64,000 nucleotides of DNA, taken from Rheinheimera hassiensis. GTDB taxonomy: Bacteria > Pseudomonadota > Gammaproteobacteria > Enterobacterales > Alteromonadaceae. Positions 7,437 to 15,332 of this stretch are shown here, in pieces (position 1 is the first letter of the stretch; each line of letters starts with the position of its first letter). The stretch covers positions 301,546 to 365,545 of the forward strand of contig NZ_JAKUJZ010000006.1 in assembly GCF_022436675.1 (NCBI RefSeq), written 5' to 3'. A model generated the notes under the pieces. That model saw only the letters and a list, made by a program, of their open reading frames with translations, had not been told where the DNA came from and did no database searches. The translations under genes were made by a program, and so were the position numbers.

Positions 7437-7521
7437 CACATAACACCGTCGGCAAGCGCGACGTTGTAGTTAAGGCGAAGCCCCAACAGAAAAGAGTCGC
7501 CGTGCCTGGCATTGTTATAAC
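7437..7521 (-). repeat. attC-like imperfect palindrome A
   Basis: On the minus strand it begins TATAACAATGCC and ends GACGGTGTTATGTG. The arms pair as GGCA..GCGAC against GTCGC..TGCC with a bulge and mismatches around an unpaired middle of about 35 nt. The ends TAACA and TGTTA are complementary. Length (85 bp), terminal TAAC/GTTA boxes and bulged arms fit integron attC sites. It lies directly after the 47-codon gene and directly before clbS. Confidence 0.5.
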
Positions 7522-7596
7522 TACACAGCCCAATTATTGACGCAACAGTCAGAGCGAACTGTAGCTTTAAAAGCACTTTTACTGAGTAAACCAGAT

Positions 7597-7740
7597 TTAA
7601 AGCGCCTTACCCAGAGATCTGCCAATAGTAACGCCAAAGCTCATGATTAAAACTGCTGCCACAAATACGGCTAACACTATCAACCCTGCTCTTTGCGCTT
7701 TGGGCACAGCGTTCCACCAATTTTTTAGTTCGTTAATCAT
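7597..7740 (-). CDS. 47-residue single-span membrane microprotein
   Basis: Read from the sequence: ATG at 7738-7740, TAA at 7597-7599, with GGGGAG about 6 nt before the start. The product begins MINELKNWWNAVPKAQRAG, has one transmembrane helix (about residues 18-37, LIVLAVFVAAVLIMSFG) and ends in a short basic tail. I do not recognise a family. It sits between two attC-like palindromes with all neighbours on the same strand, as a one-gene cassette would. A clean ribosome binding site and a strongly membrane-like composition argue for a real gene. Confidence 0.55.
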   Translation of the reverse strand: MINELKNWWNAVPKAQRAGLIVLAVFVAAVLIMSFGVTIGRSLGKAL

Positions 7741-7852
7741 GCATTCTCCCCAAAACACCTAAACGTTAATTTACTAAGCCATAAAACCGAGTTCAACGGC
7801 AGTTTTTAGTTGCATAGGCGATTCAAAAATGCAAAGCACACGGGTGACGACC

Positions 7853-7910
7853 GCGTAACGTTTGGCATCCCAGCGGCTACATGCCGCGAGTGCTGCGCCT
7901 TGTTAGTTGT
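7853..7910 (-). repeat. attC-like imperfect palindrome B
   Basis: On the minus strand it runs from AACTAACAAGGCGC to GATGCCAAACGTTACGC. Inner arms GCGGC and GCCGC pair perfectly around ATGTA, an outer GGC/GCC pair follows after mismatches, and TAAC pairs with GTTA at the ends. The size of about 58 bp is that of a compact attC. It starts 9 bp after the stop of the 56-codon gene. Confidence 0.5.
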
Positions 7911-7919
7911 TAACTTTGA

Positions 7920-8090
7920 TTAAGAAGAGCTTTTTGGGCTTTTACGAAATAAGCCAAACCAAAATAGCCCCTCAAAAACAAAGCCTAAAATTATAAATAC
8001 AAATACACCCGTAGAATTGCCATAGCTGTATGAGCTAAGCGCAGCAATGACGAGTACAGCAAGAATTAAAAACCTATAAATTTTATTCAA
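7920..8090 (-). CDS. 56-residue membrane microprotein, TTG start
   Basis: Read from the sequence: TTG at 8088-8090, TAA at 7920-7922, with AAGGG about 8 nt upstream. The product (NKIYRFLILAVLVIAALSS, then VFVFIILGFVFEGLFWFG) has two hydrophobic helices separated by a short polar turn and a Lys/Ser-rich tail. No in-frame ATG precedes a stop, so the TTG is inferred. I recognise no family. It is followed at 9 bp by an attC-like palindrome and preceded by another, suggesting a cassette. Confidence 0.45.
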   Translation of the reverse strand: MNKIYRFLILAVLVIAALSSYSYGNSTGVFVFIILGFVFEGLFWFGLFRKSPKSSS

Positions 8091-8111
8091 AATCTGCCCT
8101 TCATATTTGAT

Positions 8112-8204
8112 GGCAACTAACGCTTATTCAAAGGACCTAAACCCGCGAGTTGCGTTGCTAAGATCCCGCAAGTTGCAATTTTGCGTCCAGTCTATGGCGC
8201 TAGA
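8112..8204 (-). repeat. Possible attC-like palindrome C
   Basis: On the minus strand it ends GAATAAGCGTTAGTTGCC, a good attC-style right end, and begins CTAGCGCCATAGACTGGAC. The arms pair only partly (TAGCGC with GCGTTA, GGAC with GTCC). This is the weakest of the three sites. Confidence 0.3.
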
Positions 8205-8280
8205 TGAATGTAAATCAAGCATTTTTATCTTGTAGCAATTTTAGCCTTTGCAAATCTCGGGTTTTAAACCCGCAAGTTGC
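8142..8280 (+). repeat. Three copies of a 12-nt motif CCCGC(A/G)AGTTGC
   Basis: Copies at 8142-8153, 8165-8176 and 8269-8280 lie in the same orientation. The third is the right arm of a perfect hairpin, CGGGTTTTAAACCCG, at about 8258-8272. The stretch between the 56-codon gene and lysS (8091-8435) holds these repeats, the possible palindrome C and the lysS terminator; I see no convincing gene in it. Confidence 0.6.
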
Positions 8281-8385
8281 AGATAAAAAACTCAGACTCG
8301 ATCACTGTATATTTGCTCAGTTAAAAATTACGCTAGCAGATGCCGTTCTGCCCTTATAACACTTACGCTGAGAGGCTAACCGCTA

Positions 8386-8415
8386 AAAACAAAAAAGCCA
8401 GACACAAGGTCTGGC
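8386..8415 (-). terminator. Intrinsic terminator of lysS
   Basis: On the minus strand: GCCAGAC, CTTGT loop, GTCTGGC, then TTTTTTG. It starts about 20 bp past the lysS stop. The stem is identical to that of the clbS terminator at 6867-6884. Confidence 0.85.
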
Positions 8416-8435
8416 TTTTCACATCAGTAAGCTGC

Positions 8436-9956
8436 TTACTTTTCGTGGTGCAAGCGCATATGCGGGAACAGGATAACGTCGCGGATTGAAGCGGCGTCGG
8501 CCAGTAACATTACCAGGCGGTCGATACCGATACCCTGGCCTGCTGTTGGCGGTAAGCCGTGCTCCAGCGCGGTAACGAAGTCTTCGTCGTAGAACATGGC
8601 TTCATCATCACCGGCGTCTTTTTGTGCTACCTGATGCCGGAAACGCTCGGCCTGGTCTTCTGCATCGTTTAACTCGCTAAAGCCGTTACCCAACTCGCGG
8701 CCGCCGATAAAGAACTCGAAACGGTCGGTAATTTCCGGGTTATGGTCGTTACGGCGTGCCAGTGGCGACACTTCTGCCGGGTATTCGGTAATAAAGGTGG
8801 GGTGGCGCAGCTTGGTTTCTACCAGCTCGTCAAACACTTCCATTAAAATACGGCCATGGCCATAGTTGGCTTTAACTTCAATACCCAGTGATTTGGCAAG
8901 CTCGGCCACCGCGTCACGTGTTTCCAGCTGTGCTTTGGTCAGATCCGGGTTGTAATGCAAAATAGACTCGGTCACCGACATGCGCGCAAACGGTTTACCA
9001 AAGTCGAACACTTCGCCCTGATACGGCACTTCGGTGCTGCCAAGTACATGCTCTGCCAAACCACGGAATAACTTCTCGGTTAAATCCATTAAGTCGTTGT
9101 AATCGGCATAGGCCCAGTAAAACTCCAGCATGGTAAATTCCGGATTGTGGCGCGTAGACACGCCCTCGTTACGGAAGTTACGGTTAAGCTCAAATACTTT
9201 TTCAAAGCCGCCTACTACCAAGCGCTTTAAATACAGCTCGGGTGCGATACGCAAAAACATCTGCATATCCAGCGCATTGTGGTGCGTTTCAAACGGCCGC
9301 GCGGAGGCGCCGCCGGGAATCGCTTGCAGCATTGGCGTTTCTACTTCTAAGAAGCCTTCGTCGTTAAAAAAGCGACGAATGTAGGCCACGGTTTTGCTGC
9401 GCACTAAAAAGGTGTGGCGTGATTGCTCGTTAGAGATAAGGTCGAGGTAACGCTGGCGGTAACGCGCTTCGTTATCGGTTAAGCCGTGGAATTTATCCGG
9501 CAGCGGGCGCAGTGCCTTGGTCAGCAAGCGGATATCACTCAGCCATACCGTTAATTCGCCGGTTTGGGTTTTAAATAAATGCCCGGTAGCACCGATAATG
9601 TCGCCTAAGTCCCACTTTTTAAACTGGTCGTTGTATACGCCCTCAGCCAGGCTGTCGCGCGCGACATACAGCTGAATTTTGCCGCCCATATCGGCAATAG
9701 TGGTAAAGCTGGCTTTACCCATAATACGGCGCGTCATAATGCGGCCGCCCAGGCTTACGGTGATTTTTTGCGCTTCCAGCTCTTCTTTAGTTAAGTGATC
9801 GTATTTGGCAATCACATCGCTGGAGATGCTGTCACGGCGAAAATCGTTCGGGAACATAAAGCCGTCTGCACGCAGACCAGCCAGCTTGTGTTTTCGCTCA
9901 GCAATCAGTTTATTTACGTCCTGAATTTCTTCTTGTGGTTGCTGTTGGTCAGACAT
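8436..9956 (-). CDS. lysS: Lysyl-tRNA synthetase, class II
   Basis: 506 residues, the usual length. It charges tRNA-Lys in the cytoplasm. The N-terminal OB-fold anticodon-binding domain (about 60-160) is followed by the class II catalytic core: motif 1 around [15 protein letters not shown], motif 2 [20 protein letters not shown] and motif 3 [13 protein letters not shown] near the C-terminus. It follows prfB by 43 bp on the same strand, the prfB-lysS order seen in E. coli, and ends in its own terminator. Confidence 0.98.
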   Translation of the reverse strand: MSDQQQPQEEIQDVNKLIAERKHKLAGLRADGFMFPNDFRRDSISSDVIAKYDHLTKEELEAQKITVSLGGRIMTRRIMGKASFTTIADMGGKIQLYVARDSLAEGVYNDQFKKWDLGDIIGATGHLFKTQTGELTVWLSDIRLLTKALRPLPDKFHGLTDNEARYRQRYLDLISNEQSRHTFLVRSKTVAYIRRFFNDEGFLEVETPMLQAIPGGASARPFETHHNALDMQMFLRIAPELYLKRLVVGGFEKVFELNRNFRNEGVSTRHNPEFTMLEFYWAYADYNDLMDLTEKLFRGLAEHVLGSTEVPYQGEVFDFGKPFARMSVTESILHYNPDLTKAQLETRDAVAELAKSLGIEVKANYGHGRILMEVFDELVETKLRHPTFITEYPAEVSPLARRNDHNPEITDRFEFFIGGRELGNGFSELNDAEDQAERFRHQVAQKDAGDDEAMFYDEDFVTALEHGLPPTAGQGIGIDRLVMLLADAASIRDVILFPHMRLHHEK

Positions 9957-9999
9957 AGTGCGTTTCCTGATTGAGGTCGAAGTTTTAGTTAAGTAACAA

Positions 10000-11098
10000 T
10001 TACAGCCCGGCTTTTAAGCTGGCTTCAATAAATTTGTCCAGATCGCCGTCTAACACCGATTGGGTGTTGCGGGTTTCGATACCGGTACGTAAGTCTTTAA
10101 TGCGCGAATCATCCAACACATAAGAGCGGATCTGGCTGCCCCAGCCGATATCCGACTTGGTATCTTCCAGCGCCTGCTTCTCGGCGTTTTGCTTTTGCAG
10201 CTCAAACTCATATAACTTGGCGCGCAATTGCTTGTAAGCGTTGTCGCGGTTTTTATGCTGCGAGCGGTCGTTCTGACACTGCACCACGATGTTAGTGGGT
10301 AAGTGGGTAATACGCACAGCTGAGTCGGTACGGTTAACGTGCTGACCACCGGCACCCGAGGCACGGTAAGTGTCGATACGTAAATCGGCCGGGTTGATAT
10401 CAATTTCGATATCATCATCAATTTCCGGCGAGACAAACACCGAAGCAAACGAGGTATGGCGGCGGTTACCGGAATCGAACGGGCTTTTACGCACCAGGCG
10501 GTGTACACCGGTTTCGGTGCGTAGCCAGCCGTAGGCATATTCGCCGCTAAATTTGATGGTACAGCCTTTAATACCGGCCACATCGCCGTCGGTTACTTCG
10601 TACAGTTCAGGCTTAAAGCCTTTGTCTTCGCCCCAACGCAGGTACATACGCATTAAAATGCTGGCCCAGTCCTGGGCTTCAGTACCGCCAGAGCCTGACT
10701 GAATATCCAGATAGCAATGGTTTTCGTCATTTTTGCCGGAGAACATGCGGCGAAATTCCAGCAGGCTCAGCTGCTTGTCCAGGTCGGCCAGTTCAGTTTT
10801 GGCTTCTTCGAAAGTTTCTTCATCTTCAGCTTCTACTGCCAGCTCTATCAGGCCTTCGACGTCTTCAAGACCGCTGTCGAGCTTGTCGATGGTGCCAACC
10901 ACCTGTTCCAGTGCAGAACGTTCTTTACCCAGCGCCTGGGCTTTATCCGGCGTGTTCCAGATAGCTGAGTCTTCTAATTCGCGCGAGACTTCTTCTAAGC
11001 GTTCTTTTTTGCCATCGTAGTCAAAGATACCCCCGAAGCACATTCGTGCGTTCAGTAAGATCTTTAATGCTGTTGTACACCGGATTGACTTCAAACAT
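10000..11098 (-). CDS. prfB: Peptide chain release factor 2, programmed +1 frameshift
   Basis: RF2 releases chains at UGA and UAA. The gene must be read in two frames: ATG at 11096-11098 encodes 25 codons ([17 protein letters not shown], ending LRGYL), then an in-frame TGA at 11021-11023 in the context CTT TGA C. Reading resumes at GAC in the +1 frame with [12 protein letters not shown], giving 365 residues in all. CGGGGG just upstream is the Shine-Dalgarno-like stimulator. The tripeptide determinant region and the hydrolysis motif [16 protein letters not shown] are intact. The frameshift senses RF2 level. A gene finder using one frame would call a false start at 11094. Confidence 0.97.
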
Positions 11099-11160
11099 GC
11101 TGTTAGCCGTAACCTTGAATATCGGGAGAAAAAATAGGCGTGGATTGTAGCAAATTTATC

Positions 11161-11258
11161 GCTGGCAGTGCAGCCATCTAACGCGAAAAATGCCAGCTAA
11201 ATATAGAGCAGAGGTCTTTAGAGTGCTTTACCAGAACTCTTTACCAGCCCCCTCTGCT
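11161..11258 (-). other. Two inverted repeats between recJ and prfB
   Basis: AGCAGAGG (11207-11214) pairs with CCTCTGCT (11251-11258), with an inner AGAGT/ACTCT pairing. Next to it GCTGGCA (11161-11167) pairs with TGCCAGC (11191-11197). The first could form a recJ 3' end structure, but no run of T follows directly, so an intrinsic terminator is uncertain. The prfB promoter probably lies in 11099-11160. Confidence 0.4.
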
Positions 11259-11263
11259 TCATT

Positions 11264-13000
11264 TTACACAGCCAACATATGCCGCACTATAAGCTGCAGG
11301 TTTTGTTTATCGCGGTATTCGTTAACATCCAGCTGATACGCCAGTTGCACTTTTTGTACGTTAACATCCGGCCAGGCTTTGTTGTCGGCATTAAACCAGA
11401 TGGCATCTATCAGCTTGCCATCTGCGGTTTGCAGCATCATTTTTAAATGGCGGTCAGCCAGCATTTTTTGGCTTATCAGGTTAAATTCGCCATCAAAAAC
11501 CGGCTCGGGAAAGGCCTGGCCCCAGGGGCCGGCGTTTTGCAGCAATTGGGCAAAGCCAATATCAAAACACTCTGCCGGCAGCTCGCCATCGCTATAGATC
11601 ACTGCTGTCAGCTGCTCGGGCGTTAAATGTTTTTTTGCCGTTAGGCTCAGCGCCAGCTTAAACGTATCTAAGCGATCTGCACTGATGGTTAAGCCTGCCG
11701 CCATGGCATGGCCACCGAATTTTTTAATTAAGCCAGGGTACTGGCTGGAAATTTCTTCCAGTAAATCGCGGATATGCAGGCCGCTTATCGAGCGCGCTGA
11801 GCCTTTAAGCTCGCCCTCATCGCCCTGGGCAAACACGATAGTTGGCCGGTGAAACTGCTCTTTAATACGCCCGGCTAAAATACCAATCACGCCCTGATGC
11901 CAGTCGTGCCGGTATAAACACAATGCCTCCGGCAGTTCGGCTCCGTCAAATGAGAGCTGGCTTAAAAACGCCTGCGCTTCTATTTGCATACTTTGCTCAA
12001 TAGCGCGGCGCTCTACATTCAGGCTGTCGAGCTCGGCGGCGTACTGACGCGCTAAACCCAAATCATTTGCCAGCAGGCAGCTTATACCCAGCGACATATC
12101 ATCCAGCCGGCCAGCGGCATTTAACCGTGGTGCTAAGGCAAAACCAAAGTCGCTGGCGGTCAGTTTAACGGCGTTGCGGTTGGCGACATCAATCAGTGCC
12201 TGAATACCTGGGCGACACTTGCCGCTGCGAATACGCATTAAGCCCTGATGCACCAAAATCCGGTTATTGCTGTCCAGTGGCACCACATCAGCAACTGTGC
12301 CCAGCGCGACTAAATCGAGCAATTCGGCTAAGTTGGGTTCGCTTAGTTGGCGCCCGGTAAAATAGTGTTGCTCCCGCAGTGCAGCGCGCAGTGCCAGCAG
12401 CAGATAAAAAGCGACACCAACGCCTGCCAGCGCTTTACTGGGGAAACTACAGCCTGGCTGATTCGGGTTTACAATAGCATCGGCATTGGGTAATTCGTTG
12501 CCGGCCAGGTGATGGTCAGTTACCAGCACCTTAACACCGGCTTTTTTGGCCAGTGCTACGCCTTCAAGGGCGGATATGCCATTGTCAACGGTAACTATCA
12601 GCTCGGCGCCCTGCGCTACCGCCAGCTCGGCCATCTCGGGAGTTAAACCATAACCATATTCAAAGCGGTTAGGCACCAGGTATTCCAGTGATTTAAAGCC
12701 GAAAGCACGTAGCCCGCTGATAAGCACCGCCGTGCTGGTGGCACCGTCGGCATCAAAATCGCCAACAATGACTAAATGTTGCTGCTGTTGCAGGGCATCA
12801 ATTAATAGTGCAGTGGCTGCATCAATGCCTTTTAGCTGTTGAAATGGCAATAAACGGCCGGCGCCACGTTCAAGCTCATTAGCATGCACGACCCCGCGAC
12901 AGGCATACAGCTGCTTAAGCACGGGGTGGGTGTTATCAGGTAGTTCAGGTAATACGCCGGGCACTACCCGGCGTTGAATAAAGCGGTTTACTGCAGACAT
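11264..13000 (-). CDS. recJ: Single-stranded-DNA-specific exonuclease RecJ
   Basis: 578 residues, normal length. A 5'-3' exonuclease of the DHH superfamily used in recombination repair and mismatch repair. Metal-binding motifs are visible in order: GDFDADGATST (about residue 79), TVDNG (about 137) and DHH (about 161), followed by the family's C-terminal DHHA1 and OB-like regions (KFGGHAMAAGLTI near 425). It begins 9 bp after dsbC on the same strand, the order found in E. coli. Confidence 0.97.
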   Translation of the reverse strand: MSAVNRFIQRRVVPGVLPELPDNTHPVLKQLYACRGVVHANELERGAGRLLPFQQLKGIDAATALLIDALQQQQHLVIVGDFDADGATSTAVLISGLRAFGFKSLEYLVPNRFEYGYGLTPEMAELAVAQGAELIVTVDNGISALEGVALAKKAGVKVLVTDHHLAGNELPNADAIVNPNQPGCSFPSKALAGVGVAFYLLLALRAALREQHYFTGRQLSEPNLAELLDLVALGTVADVVPLDSNNRILVHQGLMRIRSGKCRPGIQALIDVANRNAVKLTASDFGFALAPRLNAAGRLDDMSLGISCLLANDLGLARQYAAELDSLNVERRAIEQSMQIEAQAFLSQLSFDGAELPEALCLYRHDWHQGVIGILAGRIKEQFHRPTIVFAQGDEGELKGSARSISGLHIRDLLEEISSQYPGLIKKFGGHAMAAGLTISADRLDTFKLALSLTAKKHLTPEQLTAVIYSDGELPAECFDIGFAQLLQNAGPWGQAFPEPVFDGEFNLISQKMLADRHLKMMLQTADGKLIDAIWFNADNKAWPDVNVQKVQLAYQLDVNEYRDKQNLQLIVRHMLAV

Positions 13001-13009
13001 AGACGGTTA

Positions 13010-13723
13010 TTATTCCGCCTGCAGTTGGGCTAATAATGCCTTGGCAGGCTGATAACCGGGAATTAAACGCCCGTTGGGTAAAATAATGGCCGGCGTGCCG
13101 TTAATACCAAAAGACTGGCCCAGTTCATACTGCGCTTTAACCGGGTTATTACACATGGTGGGTTTAATATCTTTACCATCTTTTGCTGCGTTCATCGCGC
13201 CCCGGCTATCTTTAGTGCACCAGATATGCTGCATTTGCAGATAGGTTTCTGATGTCAGGCCACCACGCGGAAATGCCAGATAACGTACGGTAATACCGGC
13301 GTCGTTATAATCTTTCATTTCGTTGTGTAATTTACGGCAATAACCACAGGTAGGATCGGTAAATACGTTAATGACATATTTTTCATTTTTGGCTTTGTAT
13401 TCAATAGCACCGTCTTTATTTGCCGCTACCTGTTGCTGAATATAAGGCCGCATTAGTTCATCGTTAACCAGTACTTTGTTGTTTAAGTCGTAAATATTAC
13501 CCTCGATAAAATACTGGCCATCTTTTGAGGTGAAAAATAAACCTTTGTCTGTAAACACCTGCAACAACCCGTCCAGCGGTGCCTCAGAGATGGCATTCAC
13601 CGATAAATTCAGCATAGCAAACTGCTGCTTAACCTGGTTGTGCTGCGCATCAATGTCGGTGCTTTGCGCACTGACCGCTGCGATAAATCCAAGGCTACAT
13701 AACGCTGATACAAACTTGTTCAT
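13010..13723 (-). CDS. dsbC: Thiol:disulfide interchange protein DsbC
   Basis: 237 residues from ATG at 13721-13723, chosen because AGGAAACAG lies just before it and the product then starts with a proper signal peptide (MNKFVSALCSLGFIAAVSA); a frame extending to 13798 would bury that signal inside xerD. A periplasmic disulfide isomerase: N-terminal dimerisation domain (about 22-85), then a thioredoxin fold with active site CGYC in FTDPTCGYCRKL and the cis-Pro loop NGTPAII. A second cysteine pair (WCTKD, MCNNP) is as in the family. It lies between xerD and recJ. Confidence 0.97.
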   Translation of the reverse strand: MNKFVSALCSLGFIAAVSAQSTDIDAQHNQVKQQFAMLNLSVNAISEAPLDGLLQVFTDKGLFFTSKDGQYFIEGNIYDLNNKVLVNDELMRPYIQQQVAANKDGAIEYKAKNEKYVINVFTDPTCGYCRKLHNEMKDYNDAGITVRYLAFPRGGLTSETYLQMQHIWCTKDSRGAMNAAKDGKDIKPTMCNNPVKAQYELGQSFGINGTPAIILPNGRLIPGYQPAKALLAQLQAE

Positions 13724-13742
13724 ACTGTTTCCTGTTTTGCGC

Positions 13743-14681
13743 CTAAGGGCGCGGGTGATGTTGCTGATGCAGGCTTTGTAACCGCGCCTGCGCGACATGG
13801 GTATAAATTTGTGTGGTCGATAAGTCGCTGTGTCCCAGCAACATTTGTACTACACGCAAATCTGCGCCATGGTTCAGTAAATGGGTGGCAAAAGCATGGC
13901 GCAACGTATGCGGTGATAGCTCTGCCTGAATGTGCGCTACTTTGGCATAAAACTTAATACGGTGCCAGAAAGTTTGCCGTGTCATCTGCTGCGCGCGCAA
14001 GCTTGGAAACACCACGTCCAGCATCTGCCCACCAAGTAACTGCACCCGAGCTTCGCGTAAATAGCGTGTCAGCCAGTGCGCGGCTTCTTCTCCCATTGGC
14101 ACCAGCCGCTCTTTCTGGCCTTTACCCACTACCCTTACCAGACCGTGCTGCAGGTTAAGTTGTTGCATCGACAAGCCAACTAATTCAGAAACCCGCAAAC
14201 CGCTGGCGTACAAAAGCTCAAGCATGGCTTTGTCACGAAACTGAATAAGATCAGCTAAATCGGGCGCATTAAGTAGCGCATCCACATCTTGCTCCGACAA
14301 GCTTTTAGGCAGGCTACGCCCCAGTTTAGGGTTTAATAACTGTGTTAGCGGGTTTTCGGCTATTTTGCCGTTTTGATGCGCGTAAGCGTAAAAACGGCGC
14401 AAACTGCTAAGCGCGCGCGACGTGCTGCGCGGGCTGTACTGTTTGTCATACCGCTGCGCCAGATAGCGGTTTACCAACATACTGTCGGTGCTGAGTAAAT
14501 GCTGATTTTGCCCGGCGATAAAAGCAGCAAACTTCCTTAAATCGGTGCCATAGGCACTAAGCGTATGTTCACTGACGCCTTTATCCAGCCACAACTGATC
14601 AAGAAAGTCGCTGATAAGCTGTAAATCGGCCGCCTGGGGTTGCGCAATTTCTGACACGTTTTTTGATACTGTTTTTGCCAT
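13743..14681 (-). CDS. xerD: Site-specific tyrosine recombinase XerD
   Basis: 312 residues. It resolves chromosome dimers at dif with XerC. The N-terminal SAM-like core-binding domain (about 20-110) and catalytic domain follow. Catalytic residues are visible: Arg in ASGLRVSEL, Lys in GKGQKERLVP, HTLRHAFATH, the GH of LLGHSDLSTTQIYTHV, and the Tyr in that last motif. It lies in the conserved fldB-xerD-dsbC-recJ block, so it is the housekeeping recombinase and not an integron or phage enzyme. Confidence 0.96.
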   Translation of the reverse strand: MAKTVSKNVSEIAQPQAADLQLISDFLDQLWLDKGVSEHTLSAYGTDLRKFAAFIAGQNQHLLSTDSMLVNRYLAQRYDKQYSPRSTSRALSSLRRFYAYAHQNGKIAENPLTQLLNPKLGRSLPKSLSEQDVDALLNAPDLADLIQFRDKAMLELLYASGLRVSELVGLSMQQLNLQHGLVRVVGKGQKERLVPMGEEAAHWLTRYLREARVQLLGGQMLDVVFPSLRAQQMTRQTFWHRIKFYAKVAHIQAELSPHTLRHAFATHLLNHGADLRVVQMLLGHSDLSTTQIYTHVAQARLQSLHQQHHPRP

Positions 14682-14813
14682 GGCATTCCGCCTGTAATAC
14701 TGCAGCTATGTTAGCGCATAGCACAGTGCAGGCAAAGCCGGGATTTTGCCGGTGCCGCTATTCTGCTACACTGCGCGTCTTTACTGTTGGCGTTATGGTG
14801 TAATAAGACAGAC

Positions 14814-15332
14814 ATGAAAATCGGTTTATTTTATGGCTCTACCACCTGCTATACCGAAATGGTTGCAGAGAAAATTCAGGCATTAATTGGTGCCGACACA
14901 ATAGATCTGCACAATATCAAGCAGGTGCCATTAAGCAAAATGGCCGACTACGATATTTTAATTCTTGGCCTGTCGACCTGGGATTTTGGCGAAATTCAGG
15001 AAGACTGGGAAGCGCACTGGGATGACATCAGCAGCATAGACTTAAGCGGCAAAATTGTGGCCATTTACGGCATGGGTGACCAACTGGGCTACGCCGAGTG
15101 GTTTATTGATGCTGTGGGTATGCTGCACGACGCCATAGCGCCACAAAACCCGCAGCGCATTGGTTACTGGCCCACTGCCGGTTACGATTTTATTGCCTCT
15201 AAAGCGCTGACGGCAGATAGTGAGCTGTTTTATGGCCTGGCGCTGGACGATGAAAACCAGTATGACTTAACCGACGCACGTTTAAATGACTGGGTAAGCC
15301 AGATTTTGCAGGAAATTGCCGGCCAGCTTTAG
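14814..15332 (+). CDS. fldB: Flavodoxin 2
   Basis: 172 residues from ATG at 14814 (MKIGLFYGSTTCYTEM); a longer frame to 14787 lacks family similarity. FMN phosphate loop GSTTCYTE, isoalloxazine loops STWDFGE (about 60) and GMGDQLGY (about 95), and the long-chain flavodoxin insertion are present. It is an electron carrier in the cytoplasm. It diverges from xerD as in E. coli and overlaps the 3' end of the converging ycaQ gene by 4 bp. Confidence 0.93.
   Translation: MKIGLFYGSTTCYTEMVAEKIQALIGADTIDLHNIKQVPLSKMADYDILILGLSTWDFGEIQEDWEAHWDDISSIDLSGKIVAIYGMGDQLGYAEWFIDAVGMLHDAIAPQNPQRIGYWPTAGYDFIASKALTADSELFYGLALDDENQYDLTDARLNDWVSQILQEIAGQL

Noticed and set aside
8115-8217. 32-codon frame starting ATGCTTGATTTA on the minus strand before the 56-codon gene
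   Set aside because: It runs through repeats and palindrome C, has no ribosome binding site, and its product has no protein-like character.
10050-10583. 177-codon frame within prfB
   Set aside because: Out-of-frame shadow of prfB; low-complexity Ser/Thr/Arg composition.
13743-14681. XerD as an integron or island integrase serving the cassette-like region
   Set aside because: It sits in the conserved fldB-xerD-dsbC-recJ block and lacks the extra patch typical of integron integrases.
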